Shown: positions 62,955 through 64,000 of the stretch, piece by piece
How positions within the stretch are numbered: position 1 is the stretch's first letter
Layout: each line of letters opens with the position of its first letter
Assembly: GCF_023100945.1 (NCBI RefSeq)
Contig: NZ_CP064689.1
Span: forward strand, 8,414,001 to 8,478,000
Source of the DNA: Bradyrhizobium sp. 200
Lineage (GTDB): Bacteria > Pseudomonadota > Alphaproteobacteria > Rhizobiales > Xanthobacteraceae
Reading direction: 5' to 3'
Length of the DNA: 64,000 bases
Program-made: the position numbers and the translations under genes
The notes under the pieces: model-generated
Told to the model about the DNA's origin: nothing
The model's database searches: none
What the model saw: the letters and a program-made list of their open reading frames with translations, nothing else

Positions 62955-64000
62955 TTAACGCTCGGTCGCGGTGCTAACCGGCCCAAAGCGGTAGTCGGCG
63001 GCAACGACCGCATTCGTCCGCTGGTAGAATTCCGTCGCGGTGAACGGATAGTTTTGACCTACTCTCCCATTGGCATCTTTGTACCAGCTGTTCACCTTGG
63101 AATATCCCCAGGCTCTGGCCCTGTTTGCTTCGTCCACACGTCGGTCATAGCCGCTGAATACTTCTTCACGTACATCCATCGTGGCAGCGCCCTTCTCCAG
63201 CATCACACGCACGGCATCGACAATGTATTTGGCCGTCAACTCCGAAAACATCACAATGCTTGCGCCATGCACGACCAGATTCGTATTCGGGCCATACATA
63301 CAGAACATGTTCGGGAACTGCGGGATCGTCATGCCAAGGTAGGCGCGCGCGCCGTCCTTCCAGGCATCCTGCAGCGAACATCCGTTGGCTCCGCGAACCT
63401 TGATTGGGAAGAGAAACTTAGAGGCGTGAAAGCCTGTACCGTAAACAATTACATCGAACTCGTGACTGTTTCCGTCGGCGCACCTGATCCCATCAGTAAT
63501 AATTTCCGAGATCTTCTCCCTCACCACGGCGACATTGTCGCGCTTCAATGTCTTTGCCCATGTTCCGTTGTCTCGAAGAATACGCTTAGATCCCACCGGT
63601 GAGTTCGGAATCAGGGCGTCGCGTAGATCTGGTCGCTCCGCGATCTGCGCTTCGATCCATTGCTGGAGTTCCTGCCGAACGAAATTATTGCTCTCGGACA
63701 CCGCTTGCTCGCTGGCCGCATAGTTCGGGTCAACGATGACGTATTCCAGAATACCGGGCGTCTGCAACATAAGGAGACTTCCGCGATACCACTGTGCGTA
63801 GCCCGGAAGATTCTCGAATAGCCAACGCTCACTTCCTTCGACTCGCTCGTGCAAATTTGGCGTCGGCAACAGCCAGGTCGCAGTTCGCGCGAACACCGTA
63901 ACCTTCGCGGCAACATTCGCGATCTGAGGAATGAACTGACACGCACTTGCGCCGGTGCCGATGACTCCGATCCGCTTGCCTTCAAAAGTTACGTTATGAT
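62955..64000 (-). CDS. Flavin-containing/Baeyer-Villiger-type monooxygenase, C-terminal part
   Basis: The gene runs off the right edge; 348 codons are visible. The NADPH-binding Rossmann motif reads [20 protein letters not shown], followed by [20 protein letters not shown]. Further on are [20 protein letters not shown] (the conserved ATGF-like motif of FMO/BVMO enzymes) and [20 protein letters not shown]. The FAD-binding N-terminus and the BVMO fingerprint lie outside the window. The C-terminus [17 protein letters not shown] is like cyclohexanone/4-hydroxyacetophenone monooxygenase relatives. With the esterase downstream, it suggests ketone degradation. Confidence 0.88.
   Translation of the reverse strand, partial: HNVTFEGKRIGVIGTGASACQFIPQIANVAAKVTVFARTATWLLPTPNLHERVEGSERWLFENLPGYAQWYRGSLLMLQTPGILEYVIVDPNYAASEQAVSESNNFVRQELQQWIEAQIAERPDLRDALIPNSPVGSKRILRDNGTWAKTLKRDNVAVVREKISEIITDGIRCADGNSHEFDVIVYGTGFHASKFLFPIKVRGANGCSLQDAWKDGARAYLGMTIPQFPNMFCMYGPNTNLVVHGASIVMFSELTAKYIVDAVRVMLEKGAATMDVREEVFSGYDRRVDEANRARAWGYSKVNSWYKDANGRVGQNYPFTATEFYQRTNAVVAADYRFGPVSTATER

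Overview
The window looks like chromosome of an alphaproteobacterium of the Bradyrhizobium/Rhodopseudomonas group. The evidence is high-GC coding with strong third-position G/C bias, the cysG-DUF2849-cysI order opposite cysD-cysNC, malate synthase G, CsbD, DUF2865 and DUF883 genes, and Bradyrhizobium-style palindromic repeats. The genus is an inference; no rRNA is present.

Layout. (1) 1-7.2 kb, core metabolism: siroheme synthase, a DUF2849 protein and the start of a sulfite/nitrite reductase read left; ATP sulfurylase (cysD, cysNC) reads right; then glcB. (2) 7.4-18.5 kb, housekeeping and envelope genes: a DUF2235 hydrolase with a displaced C-terminal end, CsbD, small membrane proteins, a chemotaxis receptor, DUF2865, an L,D-transpeptidase, an AI-2E-type transporter, a YqjD/YqjE-like pair and dsbB, with several palindromic repeats. 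(3) 18.4-19.4 kb, an apparent integration scar: intact tRNA-Leu(CAA), a possible integrase tail, and a 3' half of a tRNA-Arg(CCG). To its right the window is accessory and catabolic.

(4) 19.4-32.7 kb, a TetR regulon: nine tightly packed leftward genes (crotonase, ADP-forming acyl-CoA synthetase, two acyl-CoA dehydrogenases, an SDR, a double SDR, a CMD-fold protein, tctB, tctA) opposite a tctC receptor gene, plus the TetR gene and a divergent SMP-30 lactonase. Three copies of a TGACCG-NN-CGGTCA-type palindrome sit in the two divergent intergenic regions, so one repressor probably controls import, CoA activation and beta-oxidation of an unknown carboxylic acid. (5) 32.6-35.8 kb: LysR regulator, two-component flavin monooxygenase (luciferase-like enzyme plus flavin reductase), a small unknown gene.

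(6) 35.9-41.6 kb, a decaying region: a frameshifted ABC substrate-binding gene, two truncated and frameshifted FAD oxidoreductases, an acyl-CoA ligase tail, with intact RidA, nitronate monooxygenase and formamidase-like genes between them. (7) 41.6-51.3 kb, homogentisate catabolism: hmgA and fahA are separated by other genes (TPP enzyme, two Bug receptors, an FAD hydroxylase). Three diverged copies of one fahA-hmgA junction lie here, one with a stop-containing fahA tail and two with broken hmgA starts, so this segment was duplicated and rearranged. (8) 51.6-64 kb, further oxidative catabolism: an NmrA-like gene and TetR gene with paired operators, an FAD hydroxylase, an MFS transporter, a flavin reductase fused to an IclR-type effector domain beside a luciferase-like monooxygenase, a VOC protein, a pair of metallo-beta-lactamase-fold proteins (one with its metal ligands replaced), an esterase and a Baeyer-Villiger-type monooxygenase cut by the window end.

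The most unusual items are the TetR/Tct/beta-oxidation regulon with its half-dead double SDR, the active/degenerate MBL pair, the flavin reductase-IclR fusion, and the triplicated fahA-hmgA junction.
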